64,000 bases of DNA from Climacteris rufus (lineage: Eukaryota > Chordata > Aves > Passeriformes > Climacteridae): assembly GCA_013398175.1 (NCBI GenBank), contig VZRZ01001244.1, positions 381,939-445,938 of the forward strand. Direction: 5' to 3'. Of this stretch, positions 10,701 through 25,200 are shown piece after piece. The translations under genes and the position numbers were made by a program. Numbering within the stretch: position 1 is the first letter of the stretch; every line of letters begins with the position of its first letter. The notes beneath the pieces are model-generated. The model worked only from the letters and a program-made list of their open reading frames with translations, made no database searches and was not told where the DNA came from.

Positions 10701-13700
10701 GACCCTGTAGAATGATAAAAATGGGCAGGTAAAATGCAGTAAACATATTTAGAGTATTTTAAACAAACCCAGCTTTACAATCAAAGGGGTGGGCTCTTAC
10801 TTGACTATAATCTCTTGTAAAGAAAATCTCACAGTTATAGTGGGTATTATTAAAACATCATTTACAGAAATTATTTTGGTATAAATCAGGTATCAATGAC
10901 TGTTAGAAAAGGAACAGAGAACAAAACAAAGATGACTGTGAAAGTCGATCTGCATCCATACCTTCTTTATTGTAATTTGTGCTGCTCTACTCAACTCAAA
11001 ACATGTACAGGGAATGATCAAGGGATGACCATCCTGTATAAGAAACCTGAGTACATGCAGATCCTTCTGCTTGGAGAAGAGGTGACTGAGGAGGATATTA
11101 TAAGCACCTTTAAGATCTCAAACAGCAGAGAGGATGTGTCTGTAGAGCAGCTGTATCTCTAACTAAAGAGCTGAAAAACTTGGGATTAATTCAGAAAGCA
11201 GAGATTTGCACTGAGAATGAGCTGTGGAACTTCTCTGGCAGTTTCTGGTTTATTTCCTGGCTTATCTCACACACAGTCTCTCTGCATTTTCTTTCTATCT
11301 CTCACCTTGGCCTTGGCCAAGGATCCCCTACATGTGTCCTTGGGGACTCCAGCTGACATAGCCAGCACAGGAAATAACAGAAATATTGTAATACATACCC
11401 ATGACAAGCCCAGACTCCTCATGCAGCTGGTATCTACTCCTTTCATTGCACTAAGAATTTCTGGAGATTTGGACTTAAAAGCATTTCCAAACTGCCTGCA
11501 TAGAAACGAATAATAAGAAAACTCCGAAAGGACCAAGAAAAACCCATATGTCAAAGTAGGCATCAAAGTATTTCTCTATTCATTACCTGCTTGTCATTCC
11601 TTGTTTCATGACGAGGACAGGTAATAGATGAACATTGACATGTAAGAAAAGTTATTTAACATTTTTCCTCCAGAAAATTGTCAGGAAACAGAAAATTGTC
11701 CCAGGAAACATTGTCTTTTCCTCTAACACTCCAAGTGCTGTTGAAGGCTTAAATCCCAAACACATCCACCTCACAGCCTGGGTAATGAAATCATCCATTG
11801 TTTCCGTAGCAACGGTAAGCATTAGAAAACTCAGGGAATTCAGACAATGATGCCTTCTGAGAGCTTGGCACTTAGCTTGAGAATGAGCATCTCAAATTCC
11901 TTGTGTCAGAGAGATCTCAAATTTAGAGTTCCCTCTTCAATCAGTAAACAGCAAGATACCCTGCTCACTGAATCCAAACTATTTTGGTAGTTTAGGTACA
12001 GCTCTGAAAGCCTTTAAACTACAATCTATATGGATGTGCACATTAGATCATATCTGCTTTTATTCTTATTTTTAAAAAGTTACAAAAACCTATGATAAAG
12101 TAATGAAGAAAAATTAAATTCAGTTTAGATGTAAGTTAGTATCCAAAAACAACAATAGTTGTATCATGCTTGGTTTCACTGATAGCCAGGGTTTTGCACA
12201 TGCTAACCTAGAGGAACCATTAGGGAAATTAGATATTCTTTAAAATGTCTGAGACTATATGTGCTTACATAAACACAGTGCATGTTATAGCCTAAATTAC
12301 TAGTTACTGTTATTAAATACTTCACTTAGTTCTGTATTTGTGGGAGAGAAATTTTCATTGACTATCTACACAACAGGATTCTGTAAAAGTTAATTCTCTC
12401 CTCATTGTCTTCTTACCATTATGGCATACCACAAACACATTTTTATGACATACCACAGGGCTGTACTGGAGTACTATAATTCAGATGTAAATACAAATAT
12501 ACTGATCAAGTTGGAGGACAAATGCATCTCCTATAAGCAACTACATAAAGGTAATGAAGAGTTATCCACAACTAAAGCAATTTGTTTAACAGTTTGGCTG
12601 AAGAATTTAGGAATGTTGGACTGGAGAGGACCTCCAGGGTCAGTTTCTACCGTTAAAAGTAGCTACACCATGTAATTCCTTAGAGGAATTTAACAAGCTG
12701 ACACAAGATTGTCACAACCAGGGGTAAGTTCAGCTGGCCTTCTCACAGGCCTTGAAAGCTGTGTGAGCGCCTAGTGTGTGGTCCCAGCTGCTGTGATGGA
12801 AGGGCATGGATCTGATGGGTTGACTATAATGAGGACTTAAAAATCTGTTACCTGTGTAAAGTTCTACATGTAGATAACTAAATTAGGTATGATTGCTTGC
12901 CACTGAATCTTGCCCCAGGTTTCAATACCCTCAGAGATCTGCTGTTCCCTTCCAGCATTGTCCTACTCTCCACACTGCAGTTCCTCTTAAGACCCATCTC
13001 TTGTTCTCCTTCCACTCACTGTTTTTTATTACTGGTCCCTGGTTCCTCTCTCTCCTCCCTTCTTCAAATCCCAGTCATAGATTTTCTGTCTCTGAAATAA
13101 TTCCTGTTAACCTCGTTTTCTCCCTTTCCCCAAAGCCAAGCAAGTTTCTTGACCCTGAATTCAAATAAGGTAGCTTCTCCATGTACATTGAAGAAAAAAA
13201 GCACTTGGGGATCTTAAGGATAAGGGAAAGGCAGCCCTCCTCCTGTTTCCCATCACTCTCTAGGGGGCTAGGAGAGGAAAGAGGCAAGGGAGCTGCACTG
13301 CCTAGTGTACATGGAAACTGCAGAGATTTATAGAAGTCTAAGCTGTGATTAACATTTAATGAGCAGGAGCAAATGGTGAAAACTTAATCACATTTGGACA
13401 CATTAATGGAAAAATGTGAAGCTCACACCTGGCATAAAGGGTACTCTCTAGCAATGTGATGCCTTAACCTCAGATTATAAAGGCACCCGAACTTTTCAAA
13501 GAAAAATAATCATCTGTTGTTTGCAGAATTATATTTCCCCCTCTACATGTCAAGGATATGTTGACTTAAACAGTCCAAAAGCTCTCAAATCAAGGTGGTG
13601 CTCTACAGTGATGAAAGCGAAGGTCTGGGCAGCTTGGCTAACTGATGGTGCTTCCAGACATTTCATCCAATAGTACAAGCTCTTAGCTACATACATATAG

Positions 13701-13726
13701 CATATATATACACACACACACATGTT

Positions 13727-13757
<31 letters not shown>

Positions 13758-16339
13758 TCAGCACCTTACATTCCAACCCTGACTAAAGTTGCAGTTATCC
13801 CTATTTATGCATCACCACATTGTTCTTCCCAACACTTCATGCTATTCAGGTGGCAGCATTGCTGCTAACTGAGCCACAAACCTTTGGTCCATCCCTTTCA
13901 AGCTGCTCCTGGCAATGTGGGAAGAGATCGTTCTGCATAGTGGCATTTTCCTACTGGCACAAAACACCTTCAGCAGCAGTCATGATCTGAAGGTTTAAAC
14001 CAGTTGTTTACTTGAAGAACCCAGAAAATGAAAGTCACATCCACATCCTTTCAGGTGCTAGGCATTCAGTTTAAAAGCTATATAATCCACTGGGTATTGC
14101 TTTGGGGATATTTGTTCTCACATTCCCACCTTCTTTTAATATGTCATCTCTTCACAAAGCCAGGCTCTCTCATCAATTTGCTGGTTCTACAAACTGTAGG
14201 TGTTATTTATATCAGGCAATGACAGAGTATTTGAATATGACAGCACATATGACAGGACATTGACAACTGGCATCTTTCCCCTCTACATCCAAGGAATACC
14301 CAAAGAAGCCCATATAGTTTGGCTCATTTGGACCAGTATAATGCAGTCACCCCACTGAGGTCAATGGTGTTACATTAGCAGTGGCTGTGCTTTTTAGGCA
14401 CTAATGCACCACAGCACTTAAGTATTTTGCTTATCTATATCATTCCTTGATCTGAGGCCAAAGATAATTTTGTATAGAAAAATATACTAGAATGTGAATG
14501 TATAAAATTGCAGTTAACATCATTGCTCAGCTTACAGGTGGAATCAGCTTCAGGTTTTTCTGCCTTCAAAATTAGTACTACTTTAGGCAAAGCACAGACC
14601 AGAGTGCTTCAGTGAATAGTAATAGATTATTGAATTGACACTTTCAGATTTGATTTCTGGCTTTGCAGCAGAAAAATCAACGAATTCTCAGTTAATATGA
14701 TAAATAGATATGTTGTTTTAAAAGTCATATTGGACTTAGAAAGAGTCTGTTTTTAAACATGCAAATAGTGCTGGACAGATATCAGTCAGGGTACTTCAGA
14801 AAGGATTTATCAATTTATTAGAAATCTGGGAAAAGCTGCCATTATTTAATTAAGGGATATAGCAATTATAGGAATAACAGACCATGTGTGCATGCAAATG
14901 TATACTGTATTATCTTGGGTAAATCATGGATGCCATAAACACAATAGGGTACACACACATTGAGCTGACAATTTTTAACTCCAAGTCCTTGAATTCTGGT
15001 ATTTTACAAGTTATAATGTAATAAAATATAAAATAAAGTATGTATGGCACATAAACCTGTTAAAATGCTACAAGCATTTACGGAGTATATCACTGTTAAA
15101 ATGCTGCCCATTAAATTGCTATTAATTAAACTCATTTTAATTCAGTAGAATTGTGTTGCTCCACACAAGTGCCAGAGTGACTCACATAAAAATATGCCAG
15201 TAGTTTCTCTTCAAGGACATCAATACAATTATGGTTTTTTTCCCCCACTCATTGCAAAAAAACCAATTCAAAGTGTTTGTGACCCAGGCACCTCAAGCCA
15301 TGCCCCCTAGAAGAGCTGCAGAGTACACACTGACAGAAGGTATTAAGTTTCCCCGTCTGTGGAGCAATAGACTGGCGTGTTTCACCCAGGAACATGCCAC
15401 AGTAGCTAATTCAAGAGAAAGCTGTTTCATAAAACCTGGTAAAGTCTGCTGAAGACCACAAACATAGGAAAATCTTTAAAAGTTTGCAATGCTGTTGCAC
15501 AGATTGTCTGCTGTGTAGAAGTCTGGACACTTTCAATGAGTCAGATTTAAAATTAACCCAGTTTTATTTCTAAGAATACGAGTCTATTAGAGAAAATTAG
15601 CTCTGCAACTCTGAATTCTTGCTATGTTCTACACAAAAAAAAAACCCAAAAACAAAGCCCAGTTTCATTTAGCATAGCAACGTTTGCAAACTGACACATT
15701 GTGAAACTCATAGAACCTTCTGCTGATATTCGAGTGGAAATTCATGCTATTAAGCTCATGCAACATTTGCATTCAGACAGGCAAGGCTATATCTAACTAT
15801 ATTTTGTTACGTTTGACATTGAACTCAAGTCTACAGTGCATTTTTAAAAGCATTTGAGAGAAGAGAAAGCTTAATACTTCATGGCAAATTGATGTGAAAA
15901 ACCCACATCATTTGTAATATAAACAAACCCTGAGTTTTGGGAAAACAAATAAGTCAAGCAACTCTCACCAAGTTGCACCTGAGTGCAATGGAGAAGTTTC
16001 AGGACTAGAGTATCTGCCAGGCTTTCAGTTATGTATTTGCATTTCTTTTCCTTTGTGTGATTGGGACACAACAAAGATGTGCCATGTCCTTGTGGCTCAA
16101 AGCAATGGCACACTTCACATTTTATCTGACTTTGGAGAACAATCAGTGAAAAAGCTCTGACAAATAAATCTTTTATGTGGTGTGACTTACTATTTTTTTC
16201 AGAGCGTCCATGTGCTTTGAATCAGAGACATCCCCTCTGTGAAAGACTGAAGTGTTCCAGTTTATGGCTTAAACATTCTTATGAAGGACCTTTTGCCTAT
16301 TATAGCAAAACTGTATAACAAAACTGCAACAAGAGAAAA
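10701..16339. other. Intergenic DNA
   Basis: Mostly AT-rich unique sequence. Near 14350 the segment CCACTGAGGTCAATGGTG resembles another ancient reptile/bird interspersed repeat. No coding exon, tRNA or structured RNA is recognisable. Confidence 0.5.
13691..13757. repeat. Compound (CA)n/(TA)n microsatellite
   Basis: Imperfect TA repeats lead into a (CA) run at about 13710-13722 and a (TA) run of about 13 units at 13732-13757. It is likely polymorphic in length. Confidence 0.9.
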
Positions 16340-17177
16340 ATGCACTGTATACCACTGCCACCCTGAATGGGTGCTCTGGGTTAAGGCCCTGGACTGTAAG
16401 TTGATTTGAGATAAGATAAAAATGACACCATTCTAAGGTCTGGGCTGGGGGAGAGGAATGCCTTCACAGAACCATCAAGCCCAGCAGCTTTGGGGTGGAG
16501 GCCTTAGCCCCAGGCTTATCTACTGCCAGGTTTGCACAGTCCCCCAACGCAGGGGGCAAGAGGAGAGCTTTTGGGTGTGTGGGGAAAAGAAAGGCTCTGG
16601 TCAGAGGAATGCCCACCCTCAGCTGTGCAGCTGCGGAAGGACCCCAACCCCGGGAAGGCCACATCCATGGGACATTCACGTGGAGGGGCAGCTGAAGGAG
16701 GGTCACGGCCCATTAAAGGCCACCCCCGAAGGGGTCCCCAGACCCTGCACCAGAGCACTGCACGTGGTGCAAGATGATTCAACAGACCCACAGTCTTGCA
16801 AGAGACAGTTTCAAGCTGGCGCCCTCAGGGGTGGTACCTGGGCGCTGCCACCTGGCCCAAAGCCTATATTAGTCCAATGCTACAGCCTATATTAGTCCAA
16901 TGTTCTCTGCCTTTTGGTGGCAGTGGCAGCACTGGGAGACCCTCACCACTAAGAAGAGCAGATGTAGGGGATCAAGAGACATCACTGGGACCCGTGGAGG
17001 GGTGATATGTTTCCACTTAACCTCTGCCATTCTTCCTGTCTCCCACACCCTCTCCACACACCTCTTCTTCTACTTTCTTTCTTTTTCTTTCCCTCTCTCT
17101 CACTTACTGTTAAATAAAATACATCATTTTTTTTGGTACCAACATTTAGCCTCATTTGTCTTTAATCTGTTTCAGGG
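16340..17177 (+). mobile_element. Probable endogenous-retrovirus LTR
   Basis: This GC-rich block sits abruptly in AT-rich DNA and has the order expected of an LTR on the plus strand. A long GC-rich 5' part is followed by a possible TATA-like CCTATATTAG segment (repeated at 16861 and 16884), then a pyrimidine-rich stretch, then TTAAATAAAATAC (about 17110), which would serve as the polyadenylation signal. The ends are not fixed: the terminus may be near TCTGTTTCA at about 17177. Open frames inside it on both strands are an effect of composition. It could instead be another GC-rich repeat. Confidence 0.5.
16861..16902 (+). repeat. Two tandem copies of a 19-bp motif
   Basis: AGCCTATATTAGTCCAATG occurs at 16861-16879 and again at 16884-16902, a 23-bp period. 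It lies at the expected core-promoter position of the surrounding LTR-like block. Confidence 0.9.
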
Positions 17178-20100
17178 TATATTCGAACCTCCAGGGTTTT
17201 TTCCACTTTATTCACAAAGAGTTCTCTTCTGTGATTAGAGCAGATAGTAACACCCTCTCACATACCATTACTCCTCTCAGATTCAGTTTCTTCTTATTCT
17301 TTGCTGACCTGAAGTTTTTTTTACAGCAGCTTTCTCATAGCATACTTGGACCTTTTCTTTTAAAGTCATCTTTAATCCTTCTCTGGAAAATCAATAACAA
17401 CCATCCCGATCTGGAACAGGAAACAGGAGTCTGTCCTGACTTATTCTGCAGCATCACCTTTCCAAACCCTTAAGCTGTGCCTATGTGCACCTCTCTGAGT
17501 ATTCTGGTTCATTAAATGATTTCATGGCTCTAGAGAGGCTCTGTCTATATTGCTAAAATTTGCAGGGTTGCTAGCATGCTTTTGGCCTGAGCTAATTCCC
17601 AAACACAGTTCAGGCACAGCTCAGAAACTAGCATGGGATGGGCTTTTAAAATGTGCTTACCCTGTGTACACTGGTGGCTAAGAGGTCTTAACAGCATGCA
17701 CATGCCCATAGTTCCCCCTCAGGGACAGATAACAGACCTTAGCATTTCTTTTTATTGATACAGACTCAGCAGAAGTTTATTATAGTAAACTCATTGCCAA
17801 GCATCTCAAAACTCTGCACAGCTTTGGACTTTTAGATGTATTGAAGAACAACACTAAAGCTAACCTTGGACACCTCAAAACACACAAATCTAGCACCCTT
17901 CAGTACCTCAGACTGCCAAAGAACTCTCCCAGGGCAGCACACTCCTCTCACTCACACACAACCTCATGGTGCTCGTCTTGTCCCACACCAGACACAGCTC
18001 TTTGTGCATTTCATGACACTGGCTGCACTGATGGAGCTGCTTCCCCTGCAAGGGGGTGCATCAGAATGACCACCACCTCTGCAGAAATTGCACATCTGTG
18101 CAAGGAACTGGGTGAAGAGATATGATTGCAAACACCACCAGAGACAACATCTACAAAAGGTTGTCGCAAAACAGAGCCTGGTGCTCTTACAGGGGTAGAT
18201 GACTTGCTCATGCACCCACCAGGACACTTGGTGGGAGTAGGAAGAAGCAGAATATTGAACTTGCTCTGTGATTTACATTACCAGTCAAAGCTGGAAATCA
18301 TAAGATGGAGGATGTGAGCCTCTCAGAAGCAATCCTGAGCCTACTAGTCTAGCCAGAACTTCTGTGCCATCTCTCCAAAACTTTTTTTCTTTCCTCTTGT
18401 CTGTCCCACTTACTAGCTTTCTGAGGTGGAGGCTTTGTTTCACCTAGGAAAAACAGATGTGAACAGTGCCTGTAAACAAAAAAGTGTTTATGCAATTGCA
18501 ACCTCTATCAGCTCCTGAAATACAAATAGCAGTAAGAAAAGGTCGCCATACTCCTTCATTTCCAGATGACTGTTTATTCCACATCCTTTGTATCTGTGTA
18601 TCACTGACACTGAAAAACTACTAAACCAAAGTAGGGAATTGCCTTCAGGAAGTTTAAGACCTTATCATCTAGTTATTGATAAATGTACCTACACAAACCC
18701 CAACAAATGCCATAGATTAATCAATGTCAAGAATTCTTTGTTTTCAACTAGTGTGCTCATAACCATTCTGAGTATGAACAAAACTCTGATTGAGGATCTC
18801 ATGTATAAGAATTATGTTACTTCAAATGACAGTGAAAGTTTCTACAGAGATCCAGCACTGTGAAGAGCAGTGACCCTTCTTCTCTACTCTCTCTCTCTGT
18901 GAGCTCTTTCTCAGAGAGTAAGTTGAAATCTGGCAGTGAAAGGATCATATTCAATTTAAAATGTTCAATATCCCATTTCTCACTTCATAACTGAGAGTAT
19001 GTGATAAGAAGTTTGGTTTAATAAATCCATACTTGCAGTCATAGATCTGAATAACATCACAATTTTAAACAAATTTAGTGAGGGTCTCAGGTTTGAAATT
19101 GACTTGTTTTATAAATCAAAAAGACTACTAAGTTTATGTTTTTAGAAAGTCAACTAAAAATTTCAACTAATCCACCTGTGGAATTCTGTTTCTGGGTCAC
19201 TTCTGGAAGTTAATGGCATCTCTTCCCATATAAAAGACAAAGAAAGCATATAATTCAGCCTTTTTTCCCAAAACATGGCTTCCCGAGAGTATAACAGTGC
19301 CAGGAGGCTCTTTATTACCTTGCCTGTGTTGCTACTTTCCCACACTTGTTCGATACCTCCCAAGGGTTGCATTGTGTTTGGTGTGTCATTTTCTGTGTTA
19401 CTAAGCAGCCAAATCAAACCCAGTTATCATTCTCACTTCTGTTAATGAGTTGAATTTACCTGATGCAGTTCACAATGAAGCTGTAAAGATTGGATTCAGT
19501 TGCATCCTTTGAAGACATGCAGAGCAGGATATTTTGCCATACATTTCTGCAGGACTGGAATTTAAAGGAACCCTGACTGGATTTTAAAGGAATTACAGTA
19601 CTTAGGAGCCTCCAAGTACTTACACATAGCATCACTCATGAAGAAAGTTACTTGTGCACATCAGTATTGCCAAGTCTGAGCTCTAGATGTGAATTATGAA
19701 CTGATTGAATAACCTCTGACATCAATAGACAGCTCCTACTGTCCTTGAGAGGTGCTGGGTAATGTGACAGGAATTCAAACGAGGGAGAAAATCCAGCTTC
19801 CTCTTTCAAGGGTATAAGCCAATTGGTTGTGAAGACTAGGGAAAAATCATAATTTCCAAAATAAAGAACTATATCCAATAACCATTACAGAAGTCCTGTC
19901 CTGTACTGCAGCATCAAGTATTCACCAATGTCAAAGACAGCCCAGCCATCCAGTCTAATACAGAAAATTACAGAGTTTGGTAGTTTGATTTTAATACAAC
20001 AGTTCCTGTAAACTGGAATTTTAAACCGTAAATAAACTAGTAGGATGCATCTAATTAAAAGCCAAAGACCTCAAAATCACAAACTATCTTTGTAATGGCT

Positions 20101-22138
20101 GCTGTGCCAGGGTTCTTGAAGCCAGCATTGTTCCAAAATGCCAGGTTTACGGTCAGTTTGGTCAATTCCTGTTTCAGTGATGAAAAACTTTCCTTTACCT
20201 CTGACCATTACTGACTGCATGAGAAGTGGAGGTTTTTAAAGATCACCCTTGTATTATTACAACATATTTTAAAAGTAGGGTTTCAAAAACATTTTGAAAA
20301 AGTCACAATAACACTGCCTGTGTTGTGGAGGTCCCTCAAATTAAAGAAATCTTGACTTGATCTCCCATATAGAAGCTAGAAGAACCAGAGTAATCAAAAT
20401 GAGTCCTAACAGCCCTAAAGAGGACAGATTCATGCAGATTAAAGCTGATATAAATTAAACAAATCCGTGTTTATCTTAATTGCTCTGGAGACCTCAAGCA
20501 TAGCTCGAAAAAGTGATTAGCTCAAGAAACTACATTGTTTCTTCACCTCCACCATATCCTCTGCCTCCTCCAGTCTGTTGTTCTGTGAGGTGAAAGCCAC
20601 CTCACAGAACCCCATGCTGTAGTAAGAGGCCTCTGTGACAGACAGATTCAGGTCCCAACTCACCTGAGTTTAAAGTTCCTGTATGACCTGCACTAGTAAT
20701 TCAATTCTGAAAGGCAGCACTCTCCAATACATACCAAGAGGGAAGCATCTGGAAAGATTACTTTCCTCATAGATTACATAATGGCTTCAAAAAAAAAAGG
20801 TTAAAATGAACAAAATTAGCATGTGAAAAGCTAGTTTTTGACCTAGTGTCTAAATAAAAGCTTCTGTTTGAATCTAGCATTTCATATCACACACCTGATG
20901 TGCATTTATGCTGTGCAGACCCACATAGTCAACTCATCAGTCATGCTGAGCATCAGCCTTCCAGTGAACCAAGCTTAATATACTCACAACAGCAGCTTCT
21001 TAGACTTTGACATTAGGTTTCTCTGTTTTAAGCAATGCACTTTGGCTTTCCTCTCATTTTCTTCAGTTGCATTTTACAACTTACCCATAAGCCTCTTGAC
21101 CAGTTTTTGATTAGCATTGCTATTACTGGGATTCATTCTAGATGCAAGCAAAACAGGTAAAAGTCTGTGCCAGTTATGCTCAGACAATGAAAGAAGCAGG
21201 TCCTCATCCCATTTTTGCCCATGCCAGGGTCTAGTTTAGATTGCCAGACTTGAGAGTGTGTGTGGTGGTGGCATCTCTAAGCAGGTGGAGGGCAGATGTC
21301 TCCCAAACTCAGGGATCACTCCCCTATTGTTGCTGCTCACTGATGTTTACCAAGCCCAGCTTTTCAGATATATCTTCATCCCCAGCCTCTTTCCATTTGG
21401 TGCTGTGGCAGTTCAGCCTCATCTATTGTGACAGCAAAGTTCAATATTGAACTTTTCAATACCACACTGCTGAGAAAGTTGGGTCTATATCTAAATATTG
21501 CCAGGTAAGGGTATTCATGTCAATTAATGAGTAAGACTTGGAATAATTGTATGATTCATATAATTAATGGTGATCTATATTAATTACAATCCTCTCCCTC
21601 CTTGAGTATCCATCCCCTTCAGTTGTATAATGTACAGTTTTGACATTTTTCTGATGTGATTTCAAATGCCAAGGTTGTTGACTGCCCACTTTCCCATGGC
21701 ATTCACCTCTCTTAGCAAATTCTTTAAAATGTCAGGGAGCTGACTACTCAAAGCCTTGTTAAGTGGCCTTGATTCCTTTCTTCTTATTGGAAATTTTCTA
21801 TTCTAGATATTTATTTCACCATGAAGCACATTTTTATCCTGTGCGCTGCTGCTGGGATATAAATACACCTACCTCCAGGAAACTAACATGGAAGAGTTCA
21901 AGATGCTCTCCTAATTTCTTTCAGACTCATGACCCTGACACAGTAAGATGAAATGAAGGAAGAGGAGGAACAGATAATCTGGTAGGAGACACATGCCGAA
22001 GGCACAGTCAGCAAGGAAATGCTCTTCTCCACATGAATGCACGTCCAGTTTATCAATTCCATAGTGACAGAAAACTGATCAAGAAACAGGCTCTGTCTCG
22101 TGTCTGTGTCATCTCAGAGGAACCTTTGGTAACCAGAC
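17178..22138. other. Intergenic DNA
   Basis: No recognisable gene, RNA or young transposon. Open frames are short and have no signature. Confidence 0.5.
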
Positions 22139-22290
22139 ATGGAATCAAAGAGTTGTTGAGGTTAGAAGGGACATCTGGATGTCAACTTGTTGAAGCCCTT
22201 TCTCAAGCAGGGCCACCTACAGCCACTTGCCCAGCATTATGTCCAGACAGTTTTTTAATATCTCCAAGGATACACTGGCAACTCTTCCCC
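22139..22290 (-). mobile_element. CR1 LINE fragment
   Basis: The minus-strand CR1 3' region is recognisable from AGAGTTGTTGAGGTTAGAAG through CTCAAGCAGGGCCACCTACA and the following CCAGACAGTTTTT segment. The open frame spanning it (22033-22428) is therefore not a host gene. The copy is short and diverged. Confidence 0.85.
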
Positions 22291-25200
22291 TCTTGTTATG
22301 GGAAGGGCTCCAAGAAAGAGCTCATGAAGAATTCAGGAGGAGACATTGCTCTCCTTTGCTTTGACAACGGTGCAAGTGTTAGTGCACAGGGAAGGGTGGC
22401 TCCCCATCAAACACTCAGGTCGGCCTAATCTGTGAAGAGAAGTTCAAACACATGATTTAAATGCTCTAGATAATCTTGTACATTGTTTAATAACAAGTCA
22501 GCTGGTTGCAAGATATTTTCCATGCTGCCAAATCTGTCTGGCAATATTAGGGGCTGCTAATTTCTTCAGCTTCTACTGCCTGAGTCAAAATGCACTCCAC
22601 ATTACTTCATTCTTTACTTGCTGGCTACCAACTTAGTTCACAAATCATTCTGACTCTCCCTGCTGAGAGCGCAGGATCTCTCCCATTTTGATTTTCCCAT
22701 GTTGCTTTGTGATTGAAGTTACAGAAGAGACAAACATTTAGCTTGAGCTTTGAAAACTACATGGCATTTCACAGGGAAGGACAGAGCATTCAGCTGCCTT
22801 TGCAAGCATGGTGTACCAAAGTTTCCAAAATAATTACCACACCAGTGTTATGAGCATCCTCTAATGAATGTTATTCTTTTCCTTATAAAAATAGACTAAG
22901 CAAGACTCCTCAGTTTTGCAAAATCTGAGCTCTGGTTAAGTATATGGTTAAGAGTTTACTTACTTACATTATTTTTACATCTTTTATCTGATAAGAAAAT
23001 AATACTATCCCTTCAAACCTAAAAGGCACATTAGATTAAAGAGATATGGAAACAAAAAACACGGTTAAAAAGACAACAAAAAACAGGGCTGAACCCAGTT
23101 AACATAGTGACACTACAAGGTTATTAATACTTCTTCTGCAAATTGTTTCTGAGAGCAGGGTCATCAACTTGTCTGATATTTATGGATTTTCTTCCATTAG
23201 GAGGGTTGGCATCTCGTGCTCTTGTGGAGCCCATGACAATGGTCTCTACAGAACTTCTTTTCTAGGAAACCTGGTGAACCCTATGAAACACCATTTTAAT
23301 CATATGCAACTCTTTGTTGTCCTCTTTTTGCTCATGGAAACTGAGGCACAGAGATGACACAGCTTCCTAAGGGCAGGCAGGTGGCAGCCTAGACAAGGAA
23401 AAATGAATCCCTGAGCATCCTGAGCATCCAGCCAGTGGCCCAAACATGAGCTCAGGATGCCTTAAGACCCTCATGCAGGTAGTAGAGCAGCAGCAGCAGC
23501 AGCAGCACAAACATCAATGACTTGTTAATGGTAATGCATTTTTTTTATTTTTCAAGTTTGAAGGGGGGAAAGCAATACAGGAAAAAAGGCAGATGATGTC
23601 CCCAAGCCTATGCTGAAGGGACTCTCCTCTGGAAAATGGGGACATTCAGAATCCTGTGTTTGACCTTCTACAGGACTGGAAAAGGTCAATGTGACCCTGG
23701 GAGCACAGACACCTTTCTGCACTCTAAGTCTAAGCAGCGCCCTACAAATCTTGTATGGACAGGCAGCCACACAAACCAGTTTTAGCTTGTTCAGGCCTTT
23801 TAAAAGGAAATAAATTCTTCAACCTCTCTTATCATTGACAGAGCACTTACCAGCCTAAAAATCTCATAAATATATAGCTTGTGTTAAATTGCCCTCTAGA
23901 GGAGACAACACAGAGGCAACAGAATGAAGAGCTGGAAACCAATTTTAACATTTTTTTGTTTAAAGCAGCAATAGTACCAAAGTAATGCTGTGATGTTCTT
24001 TAAATAAATCAGGAGAGAAATCTCATTTGTTCCATTTTGCTTCAAGGGCATAAAAACATGTACTACAAAATAAAATTTTGTTGTAGTTTCAAGATGAGGA
24101 GACGGATCTTCATGGATCGAAGGTGGAGTTCTGTTTGTCAGACAGGGAGCTGCATTCTCCACTTGTAATTAGCTTAAGGAGAGCAGGATGAGTTTTTTGA
24201 TTAGAAATTGATTTCTGCTGATCAGAGTCAACTCTGTTGTTTCACAGCCCTTCAATTCAGAGATTTTCAAAGCTCTATTTCTCACCATGCTTAATTGATA
24301 GGCTTTTGTAAAAAGAATCTCTAGGGAAAAAATCTGCAACTAATTGTTGCAGCATTTTATACTTGCAACAGAAATTTTATCGATTCCTTTAAATTTTCCA
24401 TTTTATAGAACGTTGTCTTTTAATTTGAAAGAATGGCTATATTCCTTACCTGGACTTTTTCACCTTTACCAAGCTTGTCTACCCATGTCAAAAAGAAACA
24501 AAAAATATTATATATCTTAGGGGTAAAACGTGTGATAAGGGCCACCTGCTTTCATTAAGAAAGATAAGTAGCAAATCAAAGCATTTTAACCTTCTCTAAT
24601 ACTAACAGAGTGGAAATGCAACACATAAGAATTAATAGCTGGGTGAATGTAGGTAGAAAAGAAAAACAAAACCAAAGAGAATTCAAAAGGCCATGCATCT
24701 GGGGGAAAATTCATCCCTACTGAAAGTTTATTGCTATGAATTTATATCAGAGATGATATGTGGCCCCTTTTTTTGGGAAGCCACAAAGAGGTATATTGTC
24801 GCATAAGCTAAAACAATGCATTAGTCATAAATTATTATATGCATTTAGGAAACCTGATAATCCTTTAATGCAGTAGTCTAAAAAAAATTAGAAAACATAC
24901 ATACCATTCTGGTTGCTATACCTGCAAAGAGGTGAAAACCATGGCTATTTTATCCAAATAAGAGGGGCAACATTACCACAGATTGCAAATGATGAGACTG
25001 AAAAATGGGAGGAAGCTGGAGAACCCAAGATCTCTGATATGATATAGCAACATGAGGAATTACCTGACTCACACTGATACCCTCCCCAGGCCCCTGTCCT
25101 ACGGCTCTGATAGATGTTGCTTGCCCCAAGGAAGGGAAATCTGATGCTTTGTTAATTAGTTTTCAAATCGCTGTTAAGTTTCCATATTCAGGTAAGTATA

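Noticed and set aside
16458..16895. Plus-strand open frame of 145 codons
   Set aside because: It is inside the GC-rich LTR-like block and is overlapped by open frames in other phases and on the other strand.
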